Below are positions 35,333-45,242 of a DNA stretch of 64,000 nt, one piece after another (the stretch's first letter is position 1; each line of letters begins with the position of its first letter). Both the position numbers and the translations under genes were made by a program. The DNA is from JAPOXR01 sp964291445 (GTDB lineage Bacteria > Pseudomonadota > Alphaproteobacteria > Rhodobacterales > Rhodobacteraceae). The stretch spans positions 620,001 through 684,000 of the forward strand of contig OZ219863.1 of the NCBI GenBank assembly GCA_964291445.2, read 5' to 3'. Under the pieces are notes generated by a model that was not told the DNA's origin, searched no databases, and saw only the letters and a program-made list of their open reading frames with translations.

Positions 35333-37549
35333 ATGGCACGGGCAGCGAAGACCAGACCCGCCGCGGTTGATGCGGATTTCCTGCGGGGCAGTTTTCCGGA
35401 ACCGGTTGACGTTCCAGGATCCCGCCTGGGCTGCCGGGACCGGTTCTTCAATCGCGAGCTCTCCTGGCTGGCCTTCAACTGGCGGGTGCTCGAGGAGGCA
35501 CAGAACCCGTCGGTTCCACTGCTGGAGCGGGTCCGGTTCGTTGCCATCTCGGCCACGAATCTCGACGAATTCTATACGGTCCGGGTTGCCGGGTTGCGTG
35601 AACTGGCCCGTTCGGGAAACCAGCCGGCCGCCATCGACGGCCTGCTTCCCTCCGAACAGCTCCAGGAAATCGGCGCCAATACCCGGAACCTGCTGACAGC
35701 CCAGCAAAGCGTCTGGGAATCGCTCAAGGGCGAGCTTGAGTCTGCCGGGATTTGCCTGCTTGACCGCTCAAAGCTCGACGACAATGACCGGGATTTTCTC
35801 GACAGGGTGTTCATTGACAAGGTGTTCCCGGTTCTGACACCGCTGGCAATCGACCCGGCGCATCCATTCCCGTTCATTCCCAGCTCCGGCTTTGCCCTCG
35901 CCCTGCAGCTGAGCCGCGCCGAAGATGGCCGGAAGCTCCAGGCATTGCTGCCCATTCCGTACCAGATCAACCGTTTTGTCAGGCTGAATGACGGCGCCGA
36001 TGGCCAGATTCGCCTGATACCGCTGGAGGAGTTGTTGATCGAGAAGATCGGTTACATCTTCCCCAGCTACGTGGTGGTGGAAAAATGTGCGTTCCGGGTT
36101 CTGCGAGACAGCGACCTGGAGGTCGAGGAGGAAGCCGAAGACCTGGTCCGCGAGTTCGAAACCGCCCTGAAGCGGCGGCGGCGGGGCGAGGTCATCCACC
36201 TGTCGATTACCCAGGGCACGCCGTCACGACTGCGCGACCTGGTCATGAAGGAGCTGGGAATCGGCGAAGCCGAGATATTCGAATTGCAGGGCATGGTCGG
36301 ACTTGCGGATCTTGGCGAGCTGATCATGGAATCGCGCCCGGACCTCCTGTGGCCGAATTTTGCGCCCCGGGTGCCGGAACGGGTCAAGGACCATGATGGC
36401 GACATTTTCGCTGCCGTCCGGCAGAAGGACATGCTGCTGCATCACCCCTACGAGACCTTCGACATGGTGGTCCGGTTCCTGCAGCAGGCAGCATTCGACC
36501 CCGATGTCGTTGCCATCAAGCAGACGCTGTATCGTACCTCCAACGAAAGCCCGATCGTGGCCGCCCTGTGCGAGGCGGCCGAAAACGGCAAATCGGTTAC
36601 CGCACTGGTTGAACTCAAGGCGCGGTTTGACGAGGCAGCCAATATCAGGCAATCCCGGCGACTGGAGCGGGCTGGCGCCCAGGTCGTGTACGGCTTCATC
36701 AACCTGAAGACCCATGCCAAGGTCTCAACCGTGGTCAGGCGGGAGGGTGATCAGCTGGTGACCTACACCCATTACGGAACCGGGAACTACCATCCGATCA
36801 CTGCCAGGGTCTATACCGATCTCAGCCTGTTTACCTGTGACCCTGCTGCCGGTCGCGATGCGACGCGGCTGATCAACTACGTATCGGGCTACGCCAAACC
36901 GGAGAGTCTCGAGAAACTGGCCATTTCGCCGATCAATCTCAAGGCGCAGCTGCTCGAATGCATTGCTGCCGAGGAGGAAAATGCCCGGCAGGGGCTGCCG
37001 GCCGAGATCTGGGCCAAGATGAATTCGCTCATTGATCCGGATGTCATCGACGCCCTCTATTCGGCAAGCGCCTCCGGCGTTCGGACCAGCCTGGTCATTC
37101 GTGGCATTTGCGGTCTGAAACCGGGAATTCGCAAGCTGTCGGAAAACATCCGGGTGAAATCCATCGTCGGCAGGTTCCTCGAACACTCCCGCATCATGTG
37201 CTTTGCCAATGGACAGCCATTGCCATCGCCGCAGGCCAGGGTGTTCATATCCTCGGCCGACTGGATGGACCGGAACCTGAACCGCCGGGTTGAATCGCTG
37301 GTGGAAATCACCAATCCCACCGTGCAGGAACAGGTCGTGAGCCAGATCATGGCGGCAAACCTGGCCGACCAGGCGCAGAGCTGGGTGCTGCGACCGGACG
37401 GGGTGTTCATGCGGCATGACAAGACCGACCGCGAGCAGGTCTTCAACTGCCACCGGTTCTTCATCGAGAACCCATCCCTTTCGGGGCGCGGCTCGGCTGG
37501 CGCCGGCGATGTGATCACGCTTACCCATTCCCGGGACCAGGCCGAATGA
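35333..37549 (+). CDS. ppk: Polyphosphate kinase 1
   Basis: 738 aa from ATG 35333 (a TTG lies 21 bp upstream). It makes inorganic polyphosphate from ATP in a reversible reaction. FNRELSWLAFNWRVLEEA, HHPYETFDMVVRFLQQAA, and the phosphohistidine region YTHYGTGNYHPITARVYTD are diagnostic, with the second PLD-like motif in RVFISSADWMDRNLNRRVE. The stop overlaps the ppx start by 4 nt, coupling polymer synthesis and breakdown. Confidence 0.97.
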   Translation: MARAAKTRPAAVDADFLRGSFPEPVDVPGSRLGCRDRFFNRELSWLAFNWRVLEEAQNPSVPLLERVRFVAISATNLDEFYTVRVAGLRELARSGNQPAAIDGLLPSEQLQEIGANTRNLLTAQQSVWESLKGELESAGICLLDRSKLDDNDRDFLDRVFIDKVFPVLTPLAIDPAHPFPFIPSSGFALALQLSRAEDGRKLQALLPIPYQINRFVRLNDGADGQIRLIPLEELLIEKIGYIFPSYVVVEKCAFRVLRDSDLEVEEEAEDLVREFETALKRRRRGEVIHLSITQGTPSRLRDLVMKELGIGEAEIFELQGMVGLADLGELIMESRPDLLWPNFAPRVPERVKDHDGDIFAAVRQKDMLLHHPYETFDMVVRFLQQAAFDPDVVAIKQTLYRTSNESPIVAALCEAAENGKSVTALVELKARFDEAANIRQSRRLERAGAQVVYGFINLKTHAKVSTVVRREGDQLVTYTHYGTGNYHPITARVYTDLSLFTCDPAAGRDATRLINYVSGYAKPESLEKLAISPINLKAQLLECIAAEEENARQGLPAEIWAKMNSLIDPDVIDALYSASASGVRTSLVIRGICGLKPGIRKLSENIRVKSIVGRFLEHSRIMCFANGQPLPSPQARVFISSADWMDRNLNRRVESLVEITNPTVQEQVVSQIMAANLADQAQSWVLRPDGVFMRHDKTDREQVFNCHRFFIENPSLSGRGSAGAGDVITLTHSRDQAE

Positions 37550-39105
37550 CATCCGGCGAGGCGGTATCCGCAGCCAGTGATCCGACTGGCTGGCCGGCAT
37601 CGTCGTCGGTACCGGCCATCATCAGCGACCCCGAGCTCGGCAGCCTTCGCCGCATCGGCGTCGTCGATGTCGGGTCGAATTCGGTCCGGATGGTCGTCTT
37701 TGACGGCGCCGCCCGTTCACCGGCATATTTCTTCAACGAGAAGGTATTCTGCGGCCTGGGCTCCTCCCTCGCCGTGACCGGATGCCTCAACCCGGACGGC
37801 AGGCGGAAGGCGCTGGCGGCAATCCGCCGCTTTACCCTGCTGGCAGGGGATATGGGCCTGACATCACTGGTCGGGGTTGGCACCGCCGCCATCAGGGACT
37901 CCACGGATGGCGAGGAGTTCTGCCGGGAGCTGCAGGAGGCGACGGGCCTCGAGGTGGCGATTGCCAGCGGCGAGGAAGAGGCACGTCTTGCTGCCCAGGG
38001 CGTCCTGCTCGGATGGCCGGATGCCGACGGGCTGGTTTGCGACATTGGTGGATATTCGGCGGAATTTGCCGAGCTCCGCTGCCGGCAGATCGGCCATTGC
38101 ACGACGCTGGCGCTCGGACCGCTGGCCATCGAGCGGGTCTGCAAGCGGGAAGAGGACAGGCGTGCGCATGTCGCCGGACTGATCGGCCAGGCCCGCCGGC
38201 AATTCGACCGCGATTGTCCGACACTCTACCTCGTTGGCGGCTCCTGGCGGGTGATCGCCCGCCTGCACATGGAGCATTGCCAGTATCCGCTGAGGGTCCT
38301 GAACGAATACAGGATGCCTCGGGACTCGCTCGACTCGACGATGGCGTGGATTCGCAAATCGGGCATTGACCGGATCCGGTCCCGCTACCGGCTGCCGGTC
38401 GAGCGGGCTCGGGCCCTGCCATCGGCGATGATCGTGCTCGAGGAAATCCTGGCGGCGTTCGAGCCTGCCGAGATTGCCGTTTCGGGCTACGGCATCCGCG
38501 AGGGGCTGCTCTACGGCCTGATGCCGACACATCTGCGAGATCGCGATCCGCTGATCGAAGCCTGCCTGCATTCGGAAATCTCCTCTTCCCGCCGCCCGGG
38601 CCTGGGCGAGACACTGTTCCGGCTGGTTCGTCCGCTGTTCAAGACTGCCGGGCATGACCGGCTGCGGCTGATTCACGCCGCCTGCCTGCTCCATGACGTG
38701 ACCTGGCGGGCGCATCCCGACTACCGGGCCGAGATCAGCTTCGACAATGCAACCAGGGCAAACCTTGGCGGGCTGGATCATGCCGGCCGGGTGTTTCTTG
38801 CCCTGGCCCTCTTTCACCGTTACCGGAACAGCGGTGACGAGCATTTCATCACCTGCTATCGCGGGTTGCTGCCGGAGAACGATTTCCGGCAGGCGAAGAT
38901 TCTCGGCAAGGCCATGCGCTTCGGCGCCATGATCGCCGTGATCTCGCCGGAGAAGATTGCCAGGCTCAAATTCAAGCCGGGCAAGCACAGGCTGACGCTG
39001 ACCCTGCCGCCGGCATTGCAGGAAATCTACGGTGAAGCCGCCGCAGCCCGCTTCGAGTCGCTGGCCTCGGCAATGGATTGCGAAGCCAGGGTCGAAATCG
39101 TATAG
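37546..39105 (+). CDS. ppx: Exopolyphosphatase
   Basis: 519 aa member of the Ppx/GppA group, which removes terminal phosphates from polyphosphate and, in some members, converts pppGpp to ppGpp. The N-terminal ATPase-fold motif IGVVDVGSNSVRMVVFDG, VGTAAIRDSTDGEEF, and the phosphate loop DIGGYSAEFAEL are present. A C-terminal HD-like helical domain (HDVTWRAHPDYR) follows, as in longer members. Start ATG 37546 overlaps ppk (ATGA). The first 35 residues are non-conserved. Confidence 0.93.
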   Translation: MTSGEAVSAASDPTGWPASSSVPAIISDPELGSLRRIGVVDVGSNSVRMVVFDGAARSPAYFFNEKVFCGLGSSLAVTGCLNPDGRRKALAAIRRFTLLAGDMGLTSLVGVGTAAIRDSTDGEEFCRELQEATGLEVAIASGEEEARLAAQGVLLGWPDADGLVCDIGGYSAEFAELRCRQIGHCTTLALGPLAIERVCKREEDRRAHVAGLIGQARRQFDRDCPTLYLVGGSWRVIARLHMEHCQYPLRVLNEYRMPRDSLDSTMAWIRKSGIDRIRSRYRLPVERARALPSAMIVLEEILAAFEPAEIAVSGYGIREGLLYGLMPTHLRDRDPLIEACLHSEISSSRRPGLGETLFRLVRPLFKTAGHDRLRLIHAACLLHDVTWRAHPDYRAEISFDNATRANLGGLDHAGRVFLALALFHRYRNSGDEHFITCYRGLLPENDFRQAKILGKAMRFGAMIAVISPEKIARLKFKPGKHRLTLTLPPALQEIYGEAAAARFESLASAMDCEARVEIV

Positions 39106-39178
39106 CCTCCTGGCCGCAGACGGCCGGCAATTCACCACCACGGATGCGGCCCGATCCACCTGGAAGGGGAATTGATTG

Positions 39179-40525
39179 ATGCGAATGTCGCGATACTTTC
39201 TTCCGGTCCTCAAGGAAACGCCGGCCGAAGCGCAGATCGTGAGCCACCGCCTGATGCTGCGGGCCGGCATGATCCGCCAGGCCGCTGCCGGCATTTATTC
39301 GTGGATGCCGCTCGGCCTGCGGGTACTACAGCGCATCGAACGGATCGTGCACGAGGAACAGCAGCGGGCCGGCCATGTTCCACTGCTGATGCCGACCCTG
39401 CAGCCGGCGGCGCTGTGGCAGGAATCGGGACGCTATGACGATTACGGCGACGAGATGCTGCGGATCCGGGACCGTCATGGTCGCGACCTGATTTATGGAC
39501 CGACCAATGAAGAGCTGGTCACCGACATCTTTCGCAGCCATGTTCGTTCCTATCGCGATCTTCCGCTCACGCTCTATCACCTGCAATGGAAATTCCGCGA
39601 CGAGATCCGGCCGCGATTCGGGGTGATGCGCGGCCGCGAATTCTTGATGAAGGATGGCTACAATTTCGACATCGATCAGGACCGCGCCATTCATTCCTAC
39701 AACCGGCACCTGGTCAGCTACCTGCGGACCTATGAGCGCATGGGTCTCAAGGCGATACCGATGCGGGCCGATACCGGACCGATCGGCGGCACCCACAGCC
39801 ACGAATTCCTGGTGCTGGCCGAAACCGGTGAATCGGGGGTGTATTTCGACAGGTCCATTCTCGATTTCGAACTGGGCTCCAGGTCGATCGACTATGACAG
39901 CGCCGAAGATTGTGCCGCCATCTTCGAGGAATGGACCGCCCCTTACGCACGGACGGACGAGACCCATGACCAGCAGGTGTTCGAGCGCGAGGTGACGCCG
40001 GAGCGGCGACAGGCCTCGCGCGGCATCGAGGTTGGCCAGATCTTCTATTTCGGGACCAAGTATTCGGAGCCGATGGGAGCAACCGTGGTCGATGCCGACG
40101 GCAATCACCGCCCTGTCCACATGGGGTCGCACGGAATTGGCATTTCCCGGCTTGCAGGCGCGATCATCGAGGCCAGCCACGATGACCGCGGGATCATCTG
40201 GCCGGAGGCGGTGGCGCCGTTTCCGGTCGGCGTGATCAATCTCAAGCCGGGAGATGACCGCACCGACAAGGTCTGCGACCGAATCTGCGCCGCGCTTCAG
40301 GCCTTGGGGCTCGAGCCGCTCCTCGACGATACCGGTGAACGTGCCGGTGCCAAGTTTGCCACCATGGACCTGATCGGGCTGCCATGGCGGGTGACGGTCG
40401 GCCCGAGAGGAATTGCCGAGGGATGCGTCGAGTTGACCTGCCGCCGGACCGGCGCCAGCGAGAACCTTGCCCCCGCACAGGCCGTGGACCGGGTCGCCGG
40501 AATCTATTCGACCTCCGGCCGGTAG
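39179..40525 (+). CDS. proS: Prolyl-tRNA synthetase, short alphaproteobacterial type
   Basis: 448 aa class II synthetase without the roughly 180-residue editing insertion found in E. coli ProS, the form usual in alphaproteobacteria. Motif 2 is YHLQWKFRDEIRPRFGVMRG, split here; TNEELVTDIF and GREFLMKDGYNFD are strong ProS markers, and HMGSHGIGISRL is motif 3. The anticodon-binding domain occupies about residues 355-448. ATG 39179 follows AAGGGGA at good spacing. It leads into lolC/E 35 bp later on the same strand. Confidence 0.96.
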   Translation: MRMSRYFLPVLKETPAEAQIVSHRLMLRAGMIRQAAAGIYSWMPLGLRVLQRIERIVHEEQQRAGHVPLLMPTLQPAALWQESGRYDDYGDEMLRIRDRHGRDLIYGPTNEELVTDIFRSHVRSYRDLPLTLYHLQWKFRDEIRPRFGVMRGREFLMKDGYNFDIDQDRAIHSYNRHLVSYLRTYERMGLKAIPMRADTGPIGGTHSHEFLVLAETGESGVYFDRSILDFELGSRSIDYDSAEDCAAIFEEWTAPYARTDETHDQQVFEREVTPERRQASRGIEVGQIFYFGTKYSEPMGATVVDADGNHRPVHMGSHGIGISRLAGAIIEASHDDRGIIWPEAVAPFPVGVINLKPGDDRTDKVCDRICAALQALGLEPLLDDTGERAGAKFATMDLIGLPWRVTVGPRGIAEGCVELTCRRTGASENLAPAQAVDRVAGIYSTSGR

Positions 40526-40560
40526 GCCGGTCCCGGCTCCGCATGCAGCAGAAGGCACAG

Positions 40561-41850
40561 ATGGACAGGCGCAGCACCGCGCCGTTTGATCGTTTCGAAT
40601 GGATGATCGCATGGCGTTACCTGCGATCCCGGCGGAGCGAAGGCGGCGTCAGCGCCATGACGGTGATTTCCATCGCCGGAATCGCCATCGCCGTGTTCGC
40701 ACTCGTGGCGACGCTGGCGGTGCGGTCGGGCTTCCGCGCCGAGTTCCTGGATACCATCCTGGGCGCCAACGCCCACAGTTCGATCTATTCCGGCACCTAC
40801 CGGACCGAAACCGGCCGACAGACCGACGTCCTGACCGATTACGAAGCACTTGCATCGAGGCTGGCATCGGTCGAGGGGGTTGTCCACGCGACGCCAATCA
40901 TCAGGTCGCAATTGCTGGCCGCCTCCGATTACCGCAATGCCGGCGTGGAACTGTTCGGAGTGACCGCCGAGGATCTGGAAATCCTGCCCCTGGTCAGCAA
41001 TCCCGAAAACGCCGTCGGCGACCTGGCCAAATTTGACAACGGCATTGCAATCGGCACCGGGATTGCCCGCGAACTCGGCGTCGGGATCGGAGACACCATT
41101 CGGCTGGTGTCGCCCGACGGCGCCAGGACCGCCTTCGGAATATCGCCGCGGATCAACCAGTATGATGTCGTCTACATCTTTGGGGTCGGACGACACGACA
41201 TCGACCGGGTCCGGATCTACATGCCGTTTGCCGAGGCCCAGCTTTTTCTCAACCGCGAGGGCGCCGCCGATGTCATCGAGGTGTTTGTCGCCGAACCGGA
41301 AGAGATCGAGGACATCGAGCCGCGGCTGCTGGCAGCCGCCGGCAACCGGTACTACGCCTGGTCGTGGAAGGATTCATCCGGCGTCTTCCTGCGTGCATTG
41401 CAGATGGAAGACAACGTCATGTTCATCATCCTGTCGATCCTGGTGCTGATTGCCACGTCGAATATCGTGTCGGGGCTGATCATGCTGGTCAAGAACAAGG
41501 GGCGGGATATCGGGATATTGCGGACAATGGGGCTGAGCCAGGGATCGGTCATGCGGGTGTTTTTCCTGTGCGGCGCCCTGATCGGCACCACCGGCACCGC
41601 GTTCGGCGTGGCGCTTGGATGCCTGTTTGCCATCAATATCGACCCGATCTTCACCCTGGTGAACAGGCTGGCCGGCGGCGGTGTCTGGGACCCCGAAGTC
41701 CGGCTGCTGGCGGAATTGCCGGCCCGGCTGGAGCTTGCCGACGTGGCATCGGCGGTAATCCTCTCGATGACATTGTCACTGGTGGTCACGATATTTCCGG
41801 CCCGCCGCGCGGCGAGGATGAACCCGGTGGAGGCTCTCAGATATGAATGA
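40561..41850 (+). CDS. lolC: Lipoprotein-releasing ABC transporter permease (LolC/LolE family)
   Basis: 429 aa. It has one N-terminal transmembrane segment after FEWMIAWRYLRSRRSEGGVS, a large periplasmic domain (about 50-290), and three C-terminal segments with GRDIGILRTMGLSQGSVMRV. It extracts lipoproteins from the inner membrane and hands them to LolA. ATG 40561 is chosen over ATG 40543 because AGAAGG lies 6 bases before it. It overlaps lolD by 8 nt. Only one permease gene is present, as in many alphaproteobacteria where a single LolC/E-like (LolF) protein acts as a homodimer. Confidence 0.92.
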   Translation: MDRRSTAPFDRFEWMIAWRYLRSRRSEGGVSAMTVISIAGIAIAVFALVATLAVRSGFRAEFLDTILGANAHSSIYSGTYRTETGRQTDVLTDYEALASRLASVEGVVHATPIIRSQLLAASDYRNAGVELFGVTAEDLEILPLVSNPENAVGDLAKFDNGIAIGTGIARELGVGIGDTIRLVSPDGARTAFGISPRINQYDVVYIFGVGRHDIDRVRIYMPFAEAQLFLNREGAADVIEVFVAEPEEIEDIEPRLLAAAGNRYYAWSWKDSSGVFLRALQMEDNVMFIILSILVLIATSNIVSGLIMLVKNKGRDIGILRTMGLSQGSVMRVFFLCGALIGTTGTAFGVALGCLFAINIDPIFTLVNRLAGGGVWDPEVRLLAELPARLELADVASAVILSMTLSLVVTIFPARRAARMNPVEALRYE

Positions 41851-42544
41851 GGCCGTACTCTCCATGCGCGGCATCGCCAAGGCCTACAACCGGAATCTTG
41901 CCAATGAAATCAGGATCCTGAGGAAGATCGATCTTGATATCAACCCCGGTGAAATCGTCGGTCTTCTGGCGCCCTCGGGGGCCGGCAAATCGACATTGCT
42001 GCACGTGGCCGGGTTGCTCGATACACCCGATACCGGTTCGCTGACCATTGCCGGCACCTCCCTCGCAGGCGCCACCGACCGCATGCGGACCAGGATTCGC
42101 CGGCGCGATATCGGGTTCGTCTACCAGTTTCATCACCTGTTGCCCGAATTCACCGCGCTGGAAAACGTCATTCTTCCGCAGCTTGCCGATGGCGCCGGTC
42201 GGGACGAGGCGACGGCAACTGCACAAGGTTGGCTGGGCCATGTCGGCCTGGCCGACCGTATCCACCACCGGCCGGCCGAGCTGTCGGGCGGCGAGCAGCA
42301 GCGCACCGCCCTGTGCCGGGCCCTGGCCAATGCCCCCCGCCTGCTCCTGGCCGACGAGCCGACCGGAAATCTCGATACCCAAACATCGGAGCAGGTCTTC
42401 GAGATGCTGCTCGATTCCGCCCGCACCTCCGGCTTGGCGGCGCTGATTGCCACCCACAACGTCGCGCTCGCCCGGCGAATGGACCGGATTTTCCGGCTGG
42501 ATTCGGGCCAGTTGATCGAAGGTGCCGTCGATTCCCGGCCGTGA
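41843..42544 (+). CDS. lolD: Lipoprotein-releasing ABC transporter ATP-binding protein
   Basis: 233 aa ATPase. Walker A is LAPSGAGKSTLLH, the signature is LSGGEQQRTALCRAL, and Walker B is LLLADEPTGNLD. IRILRKIDLDINPGEIVGLL and VYQFHHLLPEFTALENV are LolD-typical. It powers the LolC/E permease encoded just before it. Confidence 0.95.
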   Translation: MNEAVLSMRGIAKAYNRNLANEIRILRKIDLDINPGEIVGLLAPSGAGKSTLLHVAGLLDTPDTGSLTIAGTSLAGATDRMRTRIRRRDIGFVYQFHHLLPEFTALENVILPQLADGAGRDEATATAQGWLGHVGLADRIHHRPAELSGGEQQRTALCRALANAPRLLLADEPTGNLDTQTSEQVFEMLLDSARTSGLAALIATHNVALARRMDRIFRLDSGQLIEGAVDSRP

Positions 42545-42819
42545 GCTGGAGTGGCAGCCGGGCACCTTCAACTGCAACCCGGTCAAGGCCCACCATGGCA
42601 GGCTCCGGGAGGGGTTGCACCATCCAGGCCCGCCGGGGCGGGTCCCGGCGCCGGGGCTCCGACAGGGTCTGCACCGCTGGTGTCGAGACAGCGGGGCCGC
42701 TTGCGGCCGCGGTTTGATGAATGCGGGGAGGGTGGTATTACTGATCCCGGGAGTCTGGACGATGCGCCTGCATTGCCGGCCCGGACAGGCAGGCCGCTGG
42801 TCCGGTTGCGAGGAGTGAC

Positions 42820-44703
42820 ATGGAACCCCTGCAGTTCACGACGGAAATGGCGGTTGTTCTCGGTCTGCTGGGGTTTACGGTTTTCCTGTTTGTTTCGGAA
42901 ATCATCCGGATAGACTTGGCTGCGCTGCTCGTGCTGGTGATGGTCGGCACCCTGAGCTACCTGCCGGGCCTCGGCAGCCTTGCCGACACTTCCCACCTGT
43001 TCGACGGGTTTGCCTCGAACGCGGTGATCTCGATCATCGCGGTGATGATTGTCGGTGCCGGCCTTGACCGGACCGGACTCATGAGCAAGGTTGCCGCCGC
43101 CATCCTGAAGCATGGCGGCACCACGGAAATTCGCGTGCTGCCGATCGTGTCCGGAACAGTCGGTCTGATCTCGAGTTTCCTGCAGAATGTCGGTGCGGCG
43201 GCGCTGTTCCTGCCCGTCGTCAGCCGGATTTCGGTGCGGTCGGGCATCGCCATCAGCCGCCTGCTGATGCCGATGGGGTTCTGCGCCATACTCGGCGGAA
43301 CCATGACCATGGTCGGCTCGTCGCCCCTGATCCTGCTGAATGACTTGATCTTGACCGCCAATGAGGGCTTGCACGCCCACGCCCAGATGGAGCAGTTCGG
43401 ACTGTTCTCGGTGACGCCGATCGGGGCGGCGCTGGTCGCCACCGGAATCCTCTATTTCATGCTGCTCGGCCGCTGGGTTCTTCCGGGCTCGCCGGAGCCA
43501 GCCGAAATTGCGCCCGGAGGCGGAACTGCCGACTACCTGGAGCGTGTCTACGGGCTTCACGCCGATGTCTTTGAAGTCGAGGTCCCACCCGACAGCCCGC
43601 TGGTCGGGCAGATCCTGGCGGATATCAACAACGACAACAATCTCTACATCATCTCGACCTTCTATCGCGGCAAGGTGTCGATGATCCAGATACTGACCGC
43701 CGAAATCGCCGCACCTTGCAGGCTGGCCATTGTCGGCAACGAGGATGTCGTCAGGACTTTTGCCGACCGGTACGGGCTGGTGGTACGACCGGAGCTGGAT
43801 GTGTTCATCGAGGAATTCGCACCGACCAATGCCGGCGTTGCCGAGCTGGTCATTCCGCCGGATTCGAAGTTGATCGGCAAGACCCCGCGACAATTGCTGT
43901 TGCGCAAGACCTACGGCCTGAGCCTGATGGCGATCCACCGCGGCGAGGAAACTCTCAGCCATGTCAGGACCGACGAGCATGAGCCGACGCAGATCGGCCT
44001 GGTGCCCTTCCATGACGGCGACATGCTGGTTGCCCACACCCGCTGGGACAATCTGACCCGCGTGAAACGTGACCGGAACTTCATCGTCGTGACAACGGAT
44101 TTTCCGCAGGAGGAGCTGCGGCCGCACAAGGTTGGCTGGGCGGTTCTGTTCCTGGTGATTTCGCTGTCGCTCATACTCTTCACCGATGTGCGACTGTCAC
44201 TCTGCCTGCTGACGGGAGCGGTCGGGATGATGCTGAGCCGCGTCCTCAGCATCGACGAGGCCTACCGCGCCGTTGGCTGGAACACGGTGTTCCTGCTGGC
44301 GAGCCTGATCCCGCTCGGGCAGGCGGTGCAGAACACCGGCACCGCCGAATGGATCGCCCAGCAGATCCTCACGATCCTGGATGGCTGGCCGATCTGGTCG
44401 CTGCAGCTGGGCGTGGCAATTCTTGCCACCGCCTTCTCGCTGGTGATGTCGAATGTCGGCGCCACCGTGCTCCTGGTTCCGCTGGCGGTCTCCATCGCCG
44501 TTGCCGCCGGGGCAAGCCCGGCGCTGTTTGCCCTGACCGTGGCCATTTCCACGTCGAATTCCTTCATCATCCCGACGCACCAGGTCAATGCGCTGATCAT
44601 GGGCCCGGCCGGCTACAAGGTCACCGATTTCCTGAAGAGCGGCGGCATCATGACCATCCTCTTCCTGGTGGTCTCCATGGTCATGCTGAACATCGTGTAT
44701 TGA
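42820..44703 (+). CDS. SLC13/DASS-type anion transporter with two RCK_C domains
   Basis: 627 aa. Two blocks of transmembrane segments (1-225 and about 450-627) flank a soluble middle part with two TrkA-C-like regulatory domains (around 245-320 and 330-425: FEVEVPPDSPLVGQILADIN and LVIPPDSKLIGKTPRQL). The repeated substrate motifs LQNVGAAALFLPV and MSNVGATVLLVPL, and the SNSFIIPTHQVN helix, are typical of the SLC13 family (sulfate, dicarboxylate or other anions). ATG 42820 has AGGAG 5 bases upstream. Substrate unknown. Confidence 0.85.
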   Translation: MEPLQFTTEMAVVLGLLGFTVFLFVSEIIRIDLAALLVLVMVGTLSYLPGLGSLADTSHLFDGFASNAVISIIAVMIVGAGLDRTGLMSKVAAAILKHGGTTEIRVLPIVSGTVGLISSFLQNVGAAALFLPVVSRISVRSGIAISRLLMPMGFCAILGGTMTMVGSSPLILLNDLILTANEGLHAHAQMEQFGLFSVTPIGAALVATGILYFMLLGRWVLPGSPEPAEIAPGGGTADYLERVYGLHADVFEVEVPPDSPLVGQILADINNDNNLYIISTFYRGKVSMIQILTAEIAAPCRLAIVGNEDVVRTFADRYGLVVRPELDVFIEEFAPTNAGVAELVIPPDSKLIGKTPRQLLLRKTYGLSLMAIHRGEETLSHVRTDEHEPTQIGLVPFHDGDMLVAHTRWDNLTRVKRDRNFIVVTTDFPQEELRPHKVGWAVLFLVISLSLILFTDVRLSLCLLTGAVGMMLSRVLSIDEAYRAVGWNTVFLLASLIPLGQAVQNTGTAEWIAQQILTILDGWPIWSLQLGVAILATAFSLVMSNVGATVLLVPLAVSIAVAAGASPALFALTVAISTSNSFIIPTHQVNALIMGPAGYKVTDFLKSGGIMTILFLVVSMVMLNIVY

Positions 44704-44835
44704 CCAGAGATCCGGCCGCTGCCCCAATTCTCTCGACCGACGGCGATCGGCCCCTGACCCGCTACCGGCAGGACAGGTGAATGATCATGACCCGAAATCA
44801 TGCGCCAAGGGGCGGGCTGCAGGACAGGTGCGCGC

Positions 44836-45110
44836 TCATTGCACGAGTTCATGCGCCGTGACCGCAACGGGATGTCCGACCAGGCAGGCATCCACGGTCA
44901 GCAGAAGCAGGCCTTTCTCCTGTGCCTGGACCATCGGAAGTTCGTCGAACCGGTCCTTGTGGCCCAGCGGTGTCTCGAATTCGCTGGCCGCATGGTCATC
45001 GGCAACAATGTCATGTCCTGGTCGTCCAGGCCGGCGACCACATCCCCGACAGAGATGTGGCTGAGGCGTGTCATTGCCTTGCGGATGGAAATTTCCATCG
45101 TGGATGGCTC
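44836..45110 (-). pseudogene. VapC-like PIN-domain toxin remnant
   Basis: Two frames give consecutive parts of a PIN toxin: first MEISIRKAMTRLSHISV and LLPMTMRPAN (45107 to about 44976), then, after a shift near 44980, PLGHKDRFDELPMVQAQ and GLLLLTVDACLVGHPV to the stop at 44836. The N-terminal part with the first catalytic Asp is missing, and no VapB antitoxin is recognisable. It lies in the gap after the SLC13 gene. Confidence 0.7.
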
Positions 45111-45242
45111 CTGGCCCGGTGTTTTCCCTGGCAAGTCCACCACCATGATCGCCAGGGATCATGACGACATTCGGCCGCCGGTCAGTGATGGCCGGTTGTC
45201 AGTCTCGTGCCATGCAGGGCTGCTGCCCGGAATTGGGCGGGC

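Noticed and set aside
37864..39294. 476-codon minus-strand frame
   Set aside because: Antisense to ppx; no family resemblance.
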